A stretch of 18,138 nucleotides of DNA, from the NCBI GenBank assembly GCA_016297855.1, contig JAEDFW010000023.1, positions 1 to 18,138 on the forward strand. The letters are read 5' to 3'. Shown piece by piece: positions 1 to 6,354 of the stretch. The notes under the pieces were generated by a model. That model ran no database searches. It saw only the letters and a program-made list of their open reading frames with translations, and was not told where the DNA came from. The position numbers and the translations under genes were made by a program. The stretch is from Oscillospiraceae bacterium (lineage in GTDB: Bacteria > Bacillota > Clostridia > Oscillospirales > Oscillospiraceae). Within the stretch, counting starts at the first letter, position 1, and each line of letters begins with the position of its first letter.

Positions 1-117
1 CTTGCAGATCTCTGACACCGTAATTTCACTGAGCTCACTCGTCTGCAGCAGTTCCATAAAAGCCTTTTCAATACGCGCGACGGATTCACGCCGTCTGCGG
101 TTGTTCTTTGTGTTCAT
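1..117 (-). CDS. TetR/AcrR-type transcriptional regulator, N-terminal fragment (runs off the left edge)
   Basis: Only the first 39 codons are in the window; the gene continues to the left. They read as a basic N-terminus (MNTKNNRRRRESVARIEKAF) followed by the start of a helix-turn-helix with the typical TetR spacing 'SELSEITVSEIC'. The ATG (complement of 115-117) is preceded by a good ribosome-binding site, GAGAGGAAACG. The gene diverges from the membrane-protein gene at 238, the usual layout for a TetR repressor and its target. The ligand-binding domain is not visible, so the effector is unknown. Confident as a TetR-family start; the specific role is inference. Confidence 0.8.
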   Translation of the reverse strand, partial: MNTKNNRRRRESVARIEKAFMELLQTSELSEITVSEICK

Positions 118-237
118 CGTTTCCTCTCTTTATTCCAACAGATGCCTTGTTATTGATGATTGCTTTCCATTTCACGTTCCATTATACTGAAATCCGCCAA
201 AAACAACAAGTGTTGGAATAAAAAAGGAGGATTTTGT
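118..237. promoter_or_regulatory. Divergent promoter/operator region between the tetR-type gene and the membrane-protein gene
   Basis: Two face-to-face promoters share the same -10 bases. Plus strand: TTGCTT (160-165), 17-bp spacer, TATACT (183-188). Minus strand: TTGTTG (complement of 204-209), 17-bp spacer, TATAAT (complement of 181-186). A perfect 12-bp inverted repeat, TTTATTCCAACA (129-140) and TGTTGGAATAAA (211-222), lies just upstream of the two ribosome-binding sites. CAACA-AG-TGTTG (204-215) is a small palindrome overlapping the minus-strand -35. These are plausible TetR operator elements; that function is inferred. Confidence 0.6.
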
Positions 238-612
238 ATGAAGAAAAGCAGTTTTGTCGCCATGGTTCTTGGCACGGTCAGCGGCGTTTTGTTCGCGCTC
301 GGGATGTGCATGGCTCTGATCCCGGATTGGAACGCCTTCCAGCCCGGCATCATCTTTGGCTGTGTTGGTCTTGTACTGGGTCTCGTCACAGTCATTGTCT
401 GGCGGAAAATGACACGCAAAACGCCGCTGCACATCTCCGGAAAGACCGTTCTCACCTTCTTAGTGGGTGTAATCGGCGCGCTGGCGCTGGGCGTAGGCAT
501 GTGCTTCTGCATGGTCTGGGGCAAGATGGTGCTTGGTATCGTGATTGGCGTGGCCGGTATTCTTGTGCTTCTGTGTCTCATTCCGCTGACGAAAGGAATT
601 CGGGAGGTATAA
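238..612 (+). CDS. Small four-helix integral membrane protein, function unknown
   Basis: Encodes 124 residues starting MKKSSFVAMVLG. I chose the ATG at 238 because AAGGAGG (224-230) precedes it by 7 nt; an in-frame upstream ATG at 160 lies inside the promoter. Four hydrophobic segments are visible at about residues 6-28, 36-54, 69-93 and 96-117. The two halves resemble each other ('ALGMCMAL' against 'GVGMCFCM', each followed by a GI/VGxxGxxLxL helix), which suggests an internal duplication. I recognise the pattern as a conserved clostridial membrane protein often found beside a TetR regulator, but I know of no assigned function. It is probably repressed by the divergent TetR and cotranscribed with the small gene at 618. 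Confidence 0.8.
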   Translation: MKKSSFVAMVLGTVSGVLFALGMCMALIPDWNAFQPGIIFGCVGLVLGLVTVIVWRKMTRKTPLHISGKTVLTFLVGVIGALALGVGMCFCMVWGKMVLGIVIGVAGILVLLCLIPLTKGIREV

Positions 613-617
613 CGCGC

Positions 618-844
618 ATGGCAAAATTAAAGTTCACAGCTGCAAATGAAGCCATTGCAGAAAGCGTCACCGGCGCGTATGACAAGGTCGAAAGCGCCGT
701 AGTCGGTGCCTATAAACAGTTGGAAGGCAGCGTTGTCGGCGGCTATACCAAGCTCGAGGACGCATTTATAGAGCGTTACCTGGCAAACGATGGGAGAGCC
801 TGGAGGGAGAAAATTCGCGGCTTAAAAAGGAAACACCGGAATGA
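618..844 (+). pseudogene. Small 11-residue-repeat (amphipathic) protein gene, broken by a -1 frameshift
   Basis: The ATG at 618 follows the membrane-protein stop by 5 nt; GGGAGG (602-607) serves as ribosome-binding site. Residues 18-50 form three 11-residue units, VTGAYDKVESA, VVGAYKQLEGS and VVGGYTKLEDA, a pattern expected of an amphipathic or coiled helix. After codon 59 (Asp-Gly, GGG at 792-794) the frame goes wrong: it misses its stop, reads through the terminator hairpin and runs against azlD. Re-reading the last G (a -1 shift, equal to one lost base) gives ESLEGENSRLKKETPE and a TGA at 842-844, 2 nt before the terminator stem. That tail matches what I recall of related clostridial proteins ('DGExxEEAKxRLKxE'). 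Either a real frameshift mutation or a sequencing error in a G run. No slippery heptamer is present, so programmed shifting is unlikely. Function unknown. Confidence 0.72.
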
Positions 845-846
845 AC

Positions 847-887
847 AATGCCGCTGCAGTTTAGCTTCAACTGCAGCGGCATTTTCT
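847..887 (+). terminator. Rho-independent terminator of the 238-844 unit
   Basis: A perfect 15-bp stem, AATGCCGCTGCAGTT (847-861) and its complement (869-883), has a 7-nt loop and is followed by TTCT. It lies directly after the restored stop of the small gene and before the end of the convergent azlD gene, so it may act in both directions, although its T-run favours the plus strand. Confidence 0.85.
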
Positions 888-1212
888 AAAACACAAACTG
901 TACCAACACCATATAGCACAGCGTACCTGCCACCATGGAAAGCAGCGTATTCTTCTTCCAGATGTGCAGCCCAGCCACCAGCGCGATGGAAATAGCTTCG
1001 GGAATCCCGTGCGACCCATGCATCACCGACACATCCTTCAGACAATATACCACCAGCATTCCCATCACGGCATACGGCAGCACCTGTCCAAAATAGAGCA
1101 CCGCCTTCGGCGTTTTTTTGCGGAACACGGCAAACGGCAAAAAACGCAGCCCCATCGTAACTACCGCCATCACAACAGTCAAAACCAGAGACTGTTTCCA
1201 ATCAAGCATCAT
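886..1212 (-). CDS. azlD: AzlD-type branched-chain amino acid transport subunit
   Basis: A protein of 108 residues beginning MMLDWKQSLVL. I chose the ATG at 1212 because GGAGG lies 9 nt upstream; the longer open frame has no better site and would overlap azlC further. It has about four hydrophobic helices and the family hallmark near the N-terminus, 'TMGLRFLPFAVF', followed by 'YFGQVLPYAVMGMLVVYCLKD'. AzlD is the small partner of AzlC; known pairs export branched-chain amino acids and their toxic analogues. The start overlaps the azlC stop by 11 nt, implying translational coupling. Length is normal for the family. Substrate is inferred from family only. Confidence 0.9.
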   Translation of the reverse strand: MMLDWKQSLVLTVVMAVVTMGLRFLPFAVFRKKTPKAVLYFGQVLPYAVMGMLVVYCLKDVSVMHGSHGIPEAISIALVAGLHIWKKNTLLSMVAGTLCYMVLVQFVF

Positions 1213-1900
1213 GTACCATATCCTCCAGCCAGCGGCGTTCTGCAAACAGCGCGATCGTGATTGCAATCATTGACGGAATCAAAAAACCCGTCGGGCCCAG
1301 CACGACCAGACATACTGCCGTGATGACAACGCCCGTGACAGCAGGCAGATGCTGTTTTGTTTTCTGCCACTGATCGATAAACAGCACCACAAACAGCGCC
1401 GTCATGGAAAACTCAATTCCGGCGGAGTTGAAATTGATCGCGCCACCAAGAATATCTCCCAGCACGCTGCCGAAAATCCAGTAACAGTGGGTCATCAGGC
1501 AAAGCGCCAGCCGGAAACACCGCTCGTTCACACCCTCCGGCAGCTCAGCTGAGCAGATGATGGAATAGTTTTCGTCCGTCAGCGCCGCGATCAGATACGG
1601 CTTCTCCGGGCCGGCATCCCGGTAGCGTTCCAGCATTGAAACGCCGTAGAACAAATATCGGATATTGACCATCAGCGCCATGATGGCCGCAGTCACGACA
1701 GATACGCCTGTGGCAAGCAGATCCACCGCCACATACTGCATCGATCCCGAGAACATCGTGACGCTCATCAGCACGGCCCACCACCATTCATAGCCTGCCT
1801 GCCGCAGCAGTACACCAAAACCCATGCCAAGCACCGTATATCCCGCCAGCACCGGCAATGACTGCCGGAACGCATAGCGAAGCGTTTTATGAAGATTCAT
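1202..1900 (-). CDS. azlC: AzlC-type branched-chain amino acid exporter, large subunit
   Basis: A protein of 232 residues starting MNLHKTLRYAFRQSLPV. The ATG at 1900 is chosen over the upstream frame opening at 1987 because AGGTGATG lies 5-12 nt before it and because the promoter (1955-1983) falls inside the longer frame. Visible family marks are 'GYTVLGMGFGVLL' in the first helix, 'MFSGSMQYVAV', 'NIRYLFYGVS' and 'LIAALTDENYSI', followed by several further membrane helices. AzlC and AzlD form a two-subunit permease in the cytoplasmic membrane. The pair has its own promoter and runs convergent to the plus-strand unit ending at 844. No regulator of the Lrp type is next to it in this window. Confidence 0.92.
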   Translation of the reverse strand: MNLHKTLRYAFRQSLPVLAGYTVLGMGFGVLLRQAGYEWWWAVLMSVTMFSGSMQYVAVDLLATGVSVVTAAIMALMVNIRYLFYGVSMLERYRDAGPEKPYLIAALTDENYSIICSAELPEGVNERCFRLALCLMTHCYWIFGSVLGDILGGAINFNSAGIEFSMTALFVVLFIDQWQKTKQHLPAVTGVVITAVCLVVLGPTGFLIPSMIAITIALFAERRWLEDMVHDA

Positions 1901-1923
1901 GCATTCATCACCTGTTTTTCCTG

Positions 1924-1983
1924 TGCGGTTCCCACCGCATGTGTCCGGTTGTCTAATATACGCGCTTTTTGTGTCCATGTCAA
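1924..1983 (-). promoter_or_regulatory. azlCD promoter and short leader hairpin
   Basis: On the minus strand TTGACA (complement of 1978-1983), a 17-bp spacer and TATATT (complement of 1955-1960) make a near-consensus sigma-A promoter. The leader then contains TGCGGT-GGGA-ACCGCA (complement of 1924-1939), a 6-bp hairpin ending 23 nt before the azlC start. There is no T-run, so it is not a terminator; it may bind protein or only stabilise the RNA. Confidence 0.75.
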
Positions 1984-2000
1984 ACACTTTTCTGCAGCAA

Positions 2001-2040
2001 ATAACAAAACTGCCGGAAAATCCCTCGGATTTTCCGGCAG
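2001..2040 (-). terminator. Rho-independent terminator after the degV pair
   Basis: A perfect 14-bp stem, CTGCCGGAAAATCC (2010-2023) with its complement at 2027-2040 and a 3-nt loop, is followed on the minus strand by TTTTGTTATTT. It lies 16 nt past the stop of the degV gene at 2057 and upstream of the azlCD promoter, separating the two minus-strand units. Confidence 0.85.
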
Positions 2041-2056
2041 CACATCACACATTTGA

Positions 2057-2917
2057 TTATTTATGAACGCCCCTGTAAAACAGCGCCACCGTGCCGGGAC
2101 CGACGTGCGAACCAGTGACCGGCTCGTACATCACCGTCAGACACCGGCCTGTGAAGCCCAGCTCACGCAGCCGCGCCAGCAGCGTCTCGGCTCCTCTCAG
2201 GTTGTCTGCATGCGCAATACCGATATCTGCCGAACGGTCAGCAGACAGCTCATCATATTTTTCAGCCAGACGTTCAATCGCGCGCTGTGTCCCTCTGACC
2301 TTGGCGCATTGAACAATATGACCCGTTTCGTCTCCCATCAGAAGCGGCTTGATCTGCAGAATCGTGCCCGCCAGCGCCGCAACGCTGGACAGCCGTCCGT
2401 TGCGCTTGAGATATTCTAAATCGGCAACGGTAAAATACTGGCACATCTTGTGCCGCTCGCGTTCTACGTGCGCGACGATCTCTTCAAACGGCGTACCCTG
2501 CTCCACCATCTGTGCAGCTTCCAGGACCTGTAGTCCCTCGCCCAATGACGCTGCATAGGTGTCAATAGCCGCGAGTTTCCGCTCCGGGTATTTCTCCCGC
2601 AGCTCACTTACCGCAATGCACGCAGCATTGGCCGTTCCGCTGATGCCGCCAGACATACCGACGTACAACACGTCGTTACCGGTCTGAAGCGCCTTCTCAA
2701 AGTGTTCCAAAAATGTACCGACGCTGACCATGGATGTCTTGACCATCGCGCCGTGCATCATCGCGTCGTAGAACGCCTTTCCGTCAAACTCCGTATCCGT
2801 GGGATAGCTCATCCCCACGCCGTCAACCGTATAGGAAAACGGCACGACAATTATATTTCTCTCCTGCGTCGCAGCGAACGGCAGGTTCGCAGATGTATCT
2901 GTAAAAATCCGAATCAT
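2057..2917 (-). CDS. DegV family fatty-acid-binding protein (first of three paralogues)
   Basis: A protein of 286 residues, the normal length of a single DegV domain. It shows the N-terminal 'FTDTSANLP', 'VKTSMVSVGTF', the ligand-loop motif 'MSGGISGTANAA', 'AIDTYAASLGEG', 'LEYLKRNGRLS', 'LQIKPLL' and the C-terminal 'GSHVGPGTVALFY'. Characterised DegV/FakB proteins bind an acyl chain in a cleft between two subdomains and present it to the fatty-acid kinase FakA, which makes acyl-phosphate for membrane lipid synthesis. No fakA is in the window. The ATG at 2917 overlaps the stop of the upstream degV by 4 nt (ATGA), so the two are translated together. Which fatty acid is bound cannot be told from sequence. 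Confidence 0.93.
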   Translation of the reverse strand: MIRIFTDTSANLPFAATQERNIIVVPFSYTVDGVGMSYPTDTEFDGKAFYDAMMHGAMVKTSMVSVGTFLEHFEKALQTGNDVLYVGMSGGISGTANAACIAVSELREKYPERKLAAIDTYAASLGEGLQVLEAAQMVEQGTPFEEIVAHVERERHKMCQYFTVADLEYLKRNGRLSSVAALAGTILQIKPLLMGDETGHIVQCAKVRGTQRAIERLAEKYDELSADRSADIGIAHADNLRGAETLLARLRELGFTGRCLTVMYEPVTGSHVGPGTVALFYRGVHK

Positions 2918-3804
2918 GCTTCACCCCTCGAATCTCCCCAGAAGAACAGCGCGACCGTGCCCGGTCCTGAATGGCTGCCGATGGTCGTACCAATGTCATA
3001 AATCTCCACCTTACCTTCCAGCTTCGGGAAGGTCTGCTCCACCAGCCGTTTGACCTCCAGCGCATCTGCCTCGCACGCCGAGTGGGAAATATAACACTTA
3101 CCGCAATAGTCTGTGCCGTTTTCCGCATGCTGCACCATGCGCCGGACAATTTCCTGCGTCACGCGCTTTTTCGTGCGCACCTTGGCCATTGGGATCAGTC
3201 TGCCAAGTTTATCGACATGCAGCAGTGGGCAGATACCCAGCGCCATGCCAATGGCACCGGACGTCTTGGTTACGCGCCCTCCCTTGATATAGAACGTGAG
3301 ATCAGTCGAGAAGAACCAGTGATGCACGCGCAGCTTTTCCCGCTCAAACCAGTCGCGCAGCTCGTCAATCGTCAGCCCGCCGTCGCGCATGTCGGCCGCC
3401 GTATCCATCAGGAGGCCAAATCCCGAAGACGCAGCCAGTGAGTCGACAATATATATCTTCCGCTCCGGATAGCGTTCGCGCGCAATCAGCGCGGCGCTGT
3501 TGGCGGAGTTATAAGAACCGGACAGGCCGCTGGACAGACAGACATGCAGTACGTCCTTTCCCTGCTCCAGGAATTGGGAAAAATAGTCCAGATACTCACC
3601 TGTGTTGATCTGGCTGGTTGACGTGTCAGCACCGGCCTGCATTGCCGCATAGAAATCCGACAGCTTCATCGTCTGGCCGAGATCATCTGAATAATCCTTG
3701 CTGTCCAACTTGAAATGGAAGCAGGCAAAAGCCAGATTCCTGCGCTGCATATGTTCCGGCGTCAGATCGACGGTCGAGCAGCAGCTGAGAACATACTCAC
3801 TCAC
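2914..3804 (-). CDS. DegV family fatty-acid-binding protein (second paralogue, divergent N-terminus)
   Basis: A protein of 296 residues with a GTG start at 3804 preceded by AAGGAG. Family motifs are present: 'TSTSQINTGEYL', 'LSSGLSGSYNSAN', 'IVDSLAASSGFG', 'YIKGGRVTK', 'GICPLL' and 'GTTIGSHSGPGTVALFF'. The first strand differs: where its neighbours have an Asp ('FTDTSANLP', 'IIDSASDIP'), this protein reads 'LSCCSTVDLT', placing Cys at that position. The region around residues 30-50 is also longer. It is the first gene of a two-gene unit with the degV at 2057. A convincing promoter was not found in the 100 nt upstream. Probably a FakB-like carrier with a different ligand; inference from divergence only. 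Confidence 0.9.
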   Translation of the reverse strand: MSEYVLSCCSTVDLTPEHMQRRNLAFACFHFKLDSKDYSDDLGQTMKLSDFYAAMQAGADTSTSQINTGEYLDYFSQFLEQGKDVLHVCLSSGLSGSYNSANSAALIARERYPERKIYIVDSLAASSGFGLLMDTAADMRDGGLTIDELRDWFEREKLRVHHWFFSTDLTFYIKGGRVTKTSGAIGMALGICPLLHVDKLGRLIPMAKVRTKKRVTQEIVRRMVQHAENGTDYCGKCYISHSACEADALEVKRLVEQTFPKLEGKVEIYDIGTTIGSHSGPGTVALFFWGDSRGEA

Positions 3805-3899
3805 AATAGTTGCTCCTTTCAGTATTCTTGCTTTACAGTAGCGCCACGCGCGCGCAAACGCAATCTACAAAGCCGCGCAATGCGCTCTATGTCTGCTGC

Positions 3900-3930
3900 A
3901 AAAAAGTAGAGCCCGGTTTTCGGGCTCTAC
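3900..3930 (-). terminator. Rho-independent terminator after the XRE-type gene
   Basis: Stem GTAGAGCCCG (3906-3915) and CGGGCTCTAC (3921-3930) with a 5-nt loop, followed on the minus strand by six T (complement of 3900-3905). It lies 13 nt past the XRE gene stop and separates it from the degV pair downstream. Confidence 0.85.
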
Positions 3931-3943
3931 GCACGGTAGAATT

Positions 3944-4522
3944 TCATGATTTCCGTCCTTTTTTGATCCTGGACGAGAGAAATACGACCAGTTCTGCCGG
4001 GATCGCTAGCAGAAACAGCTGCCACCAGTTTTGCTCCAGCGCTGTCAGATACATCACCGCGATCAGGCTGAGTACCAGCGCAGCAATGATCCAGTAGTTG
4101 TGTTTTCCTGCTTCCCAAACCGAGTGAAGCACCAGCAGCGTAATGAGAGACACCGGCACGGCATACACAAAAATCAGCCAAACTAAGCGCCCCATCAGCC
4201 AGCAGACGATAAACGCCAGCAGCGCCGCTGTCCATATTCCCACAATGGCGATCGTCGTGATCACACGCTTGCTGGCCGCCCGGTCAGGCTCGGGCGCCGC
4301 CGTCCACTCATCATGCGCGGAAAGCAGATAATCCACGCTCACGCCAAAGATCTCACTCATCCGCTTGAGCACATATGCGTCGGGCACCGACTCGGCGCGC
4401 TCCCACTTGGAAACAGACTTATCCGAATAATTCAGCTGCTCGGCAAGTTCCATCTGGGTCAAGCCTGCTTGTGTCCGCAGTTTGATAATATTACTTGCAG
4501 TGATGATTTTCAGATCGTCCAC
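3944..4522 (-). CDS. XRE-family DNA-binding protein with C-terminal membrane helices
   Basis: A protein of 192 residues with a GTG start at 4522; AGGTGG lies 7 nt upstream, and no ATG is better placed. Residues 8-70 are a Cro/CI-type helix-turn-helix: 'NIIKLRTQAGLTQMELAEQL', 'SDKSVSKWERAESVPD', 'LKRMSEIFGVSVDYLL'. A short charged linker follows, then four hydrophobic segments at roughly 86-108, 112-132, 141-160 and 164-182, ending in a basic tail. This makes it a membrane-tethered regulator rather than a soluble one; such fusions are common in Bacillota but their signals are mostly unknown. It stands alone between its own promoter and terminator, divergent from the degV-HAD pair, which is a candidate target. 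Confidence 0.88.
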   Translation of the reverse strand: MDDLKIITASNIIKLRTQAGLTQMELAEQLNYSDKSVSKWERAESVPDAYVLKRMSEIFGVSVDYLLSAHDEWTAAPEPDRAASKRVITTIAIVGIWTAALLAFIVCWLMGRLVWLIFVYAVPVSLITLLVLHSVWEAGKHNYWIIAALVLSLIAVMYLTALEQNWWQLFLLAIPAELVVFLSSRIKKGRKS

Positions 4523-4552
4523 GGCGCACCACCTTTCGTTTCATTATATTTT

Positions 4553-4581
4553 AGTGTAGCATAAATTCTGTTCTTTTTCAA
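4553..4581 (-). promoter_or_regulatory. Promoter of the XRE-type gene
   Basis: On the minus strand TTGAAA (complement of 4576-4581), a 17-bp spacer and TACACT (complement of 4553-4558) lie about 30 nt upstream of the GTG start. Spacing is ideal and both hexamers match the consensus in five and four positions. Confidence 0.65.
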
Positions 4582-4712
4582 CTCGTTGCCGACAAACGAA
4601 GTGTAAGTGAAAAAAGTTTACAGATGGTTCACGCTTTTACCGATGTTCCAGCATATACTATTGGTTAACAGTGCATACCAATTTACAGCCGCCCGGCGGC
4701 AGGAGGTCAACC
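4582..4712 (+). promoter_or_regulatory. Upstream region of the degV-HAD pair
   Basis: A good -10, TATACT (4654-4659), is present but no clear -35 at the right distance. Just downstream is an inverted repeat ATTGGT (4660-4665) with ACCAAT (4677-4682). A GC-rich hairpin GCCGC-CCG-GCGGC (4688-4700) sits directly against the ribosome-binding site AGGAGG (4701-4706). The weak -35 with a repeat beside the -10 is compatible with regulated transcription, for example by the divergent XRE protein, but this is inference. Confidence 0.4.
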
Positions 4713-5585
4713 ATGGCAATCAAACTAATCATCGATTCCGCTTCTGACATTCCCGTTTCTTACGCAAAAGAACACAATATGACCTATCTTCCTCTCCCCG
4801 TAACCATCGGTGAGAAACAATATCTGTCCGGCGTGGATATTTCTCCGGAACAATTTTACGAGATTCTGATTGAGTCCGACTGCCTTCCCGTCACAAGCCA
4901 GGTTTCTCCGTTTGCTTTTGAGCAGGCGTTCCGCGATGTCATTGCGCAGGGTGACACGCCCGTGGCCATCACGCTTTCGTCCAAGCTCTCCGGCACTTAC
5001 CAGAGTGCATGCATCGCCGCAGCAAATTTCGATGGTAAAGCGTTTGTGATCGACAGTATGAATGTCTCTCTTGGTGAAGCGATTCTTATCTACTATGCCG
5101 AACGACTGATCGCGCAGGATCTGACGGCATCCCAGCTCGCAACCAAGCTTGACAGTGTCAAGCAGAATATCAAGGTCCTCGCGCTGCTCGACACGCTGGA
5201 ATATCTGAAAAAAGGCGGACGCATCTCCGCTGCAGCAGCCGTTGTCGGAGGCCTTCTTTCCATCAAGCCAGTCATCGCCATTGAAAACGGCGAAGTCCAG
5301 CTGATCGGTAAGGCGCGCGGTTCGAAGCAGGGCAACAATCTGCTCAATGAGATGATTGCTAACTGCCACGGCGTTGATTTTTCCATGCCGCTTACGCTTG
5401 CCTTCTCCGGCATCAGTGACGCGCTGCTGCAGAAGTATATTACCGATTCCCGAAATCTCTGGGAAGGGCGCATCGACCGGCTGCCGGTACTTTCCATTGG
5501 CGCGACCATTGGCACGCATGCAGGTCCCGGAGCCATCGGCGTAGCGTTTTTTGAACAACCAGACAAGGAGTCGCATTCATGTTGA
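4713..5585 (+). CDS. DegV family fatty-acid-binding protein (third paralogue)
   Basis: A protein of 290 residues starting MAIKLIIDSASDIPVSYAKE. The ATG at 4713 is preceded by AGGAGG at 6 nt spacing, so the upstream ATG at 4671 is rejected. It carries the fullest set of family motifs: 'IIDSASDIP', 'LPVTSQVSPFAF', 'ITLSSKLSGTYQSA', 'VIDSMNVSLGEA', 'LEYLKKGGRIS', 'LSIKPVIAIENGEV' and 'GATIGTHAGPGAIGVAFF'. Expected role is an acyl-chain carrier for fatty-acid kinase. The stop overlaps the start of the HAD gene by 7 nt, so the two are coupled. Of the three DegV proteins here, this one looks most like characterised FakB members. Confidence 0.94.
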   Translation: MAIKLIIDSASDIPVSYAKEHNMTYLPLPVTIGEKQYLSGVDISPEQFYEILIESDCLPVTSQVSPFAFEQAFRDVIAQGDTPVAITLSSKLSGTYQSACIAAANFDGKAFVIDSMNVSLGEAILIYYAERLIAQDLTASQLATKLDSVKQNIKVLALLDTLEYLKKGGRISAAAAVVGGLLSIKPVIAIENGEVQLIGKARGSKQGNNLLNEMIANCHGVDFSMPLTLAFSGISDALLQKYITDSRNLWEGRIDRLPVLSIGATIGTHAGPGAIGVAFFEQPDKESHSC

Positions 5586-6289
5586 AAACTGTTTTATTTG
5601 ACCTTGATGGAACGTTGCTTCCGATGGACAACGACGTCTTTACAAAAACCTATTTTTCTTACCTGACCAAAACGATGGCACCACTGGGTTATGAGCCGAA
5701 GCAGCTGATTGACGGCATCTGGGCCGGCACGGCCGCGATGGTGCATAACGACGGCAGCTGCACAAACGAAGCTGCTTTCTGGCAGAAATTTTCCTCACTT
5801 CTTGGTGAGCGTGTGTATGCAGACCAGCCGGCGTTTGACCGGTTTTACCGCACAGAATTTCAGAAAGCCAAATCTGTCTGCGGCTTTTCGCCGGAAAGCA
5901 GACAAATCGTGGACTGGCTGAAAAAATGCGGCATCTGCGTCGCGCTGGCCACCAATCCCATCTTCCCTGCCATTGCCACCGAAAGCCGCATCCGCTGGGC
6001 GGGCCTTTCGCCGGAGGATTTTGCGCTATATACGACGTATGAGAACATTGGCTTCTGCAAGCCGAATCTTCAGTATTACACCGAAATTATGAACCGGCTT
6101 GGCTGCAGAGCAGACGAATGCCTTATGGTCGGCAACGACGTAGATGAAGACATGATTGCGGACAAGCTTGGGATGCAGATGTTTCTGCTCACTGACTGTC
6201 TGCTCAACCGCCATCAGAAGGACATCAGCCAGTACCCACACGGAGGCTTCCACGCGCTTCGCACCTGGCTCGAGTGTCAGCTTGCCTGA
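5579..6289 (+). CDS. HAD-superfamily phosphatase (Gph/phosphoglycolate-phosphatase-like)
   Basis: A protein of 236 residues with all four HAD motifs: nucleophile motif 'LFDLDGTLLP' (Asp8, Asp10), motif II 'ALATNP' near residue 122, motif III Lys in 'GFCKPN' near 160, and motif IV 'VGNDVDED' near 184. An alpha-helical cap of about 80 residues lies between motifs I and II, the C1-cap layout. It hydrolyses a small phosphorylated metabolite, but the substrate cannot be read from the sequence. The start lies inside the end of degV (7-nt overlap), so it is cotranslated with it; a link with acyl-phosphate or lipid metabolism is possible but only guilt by association. Transcription ends at the hairpin at 6308. 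Confidence 0.9.
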   Translation: MLKTVLFDLDGTLLPMDNDVFTKTYFSYLTKTMAPLGYEPKQLIDGIWAGTAAMVHNDGSCTNEAAFWQKFSSLLGERVYADQPAFDRFYRTEFQKAKSVCGFSPESRQIVDWLKKCGICVALATNPIFPAIATESRIRWAGLSPEDFALYTTYENIGFCKPNLQYYTEIMNRLGCRADECLMVGNDVDEDMIADKLGMQMFLLTDCLLNRHQKDISQYPHGGFHALRTWLECQLA

Positions 6290-6307
6290 ACGGAATAATA
6301 ACGGAGT

Positions 6308-6348
6308 AAAGACCGGCGGAACGCTTTTGAAATGTTCCGCCGGTCTTT
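6308..6348. terminator. Bidirectional hairpin terminator between convergent units
   Basis: A perfect 15-bp stem, AAAGACCGGCGGAAC (6308-6322) and GTTCCGCCGGTCTTT (6334-6348), with an 11-nt loop. It lies 18 nt after the HAD stop and 6 nt after the stop of the opposing gene at 6355, with T-rich sequence inside and beyond both arms. It very likely ends both the degV-HAD unit and the long minus-strand operon. Confidence 0.85.
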
Positions 6349-6354
6349 CCATCT

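Noticed and set aside
150..581. Minus-strand frame through the four-helix membrane protein gene
   Set aside because: It overlaps the promoter region and is rich in Pro, Thr and Arg; the plus-strand frame with AAGGAGG and four helices is the real gene.
785..800. Programmed -1 ribosomal frameshift in the small repeat gene
   Set aside because: There is no X XXY YYZ slippery heptamer at the shift site and no upstream helper element; the downstream hairpin is the terminator. A lost base is simpler.
1901..2000. Riboswitch or T-box in the azlCD leader
   Set aside because: The leader from the promoter to the start is only about 50 nt and lacks any conserved aptamer or T-box sequence.
3840..3860. 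Alternating purine-pyrimidine stretch (CACGCGCGCGCA) as a Z-DNA or regulatory element
   Set aside because: It is only about 12 nt long and is expected by chance in GC-rich intergenic DNA.
4725..5576. A 283-codon minus-strand open frame opposite the third degV gene
   Set aside because: The plus-strand frame has a full set of DegV motifs and a good start; the antisense frame is low in hydrophobic pattern and looks like codon-bias shadow.
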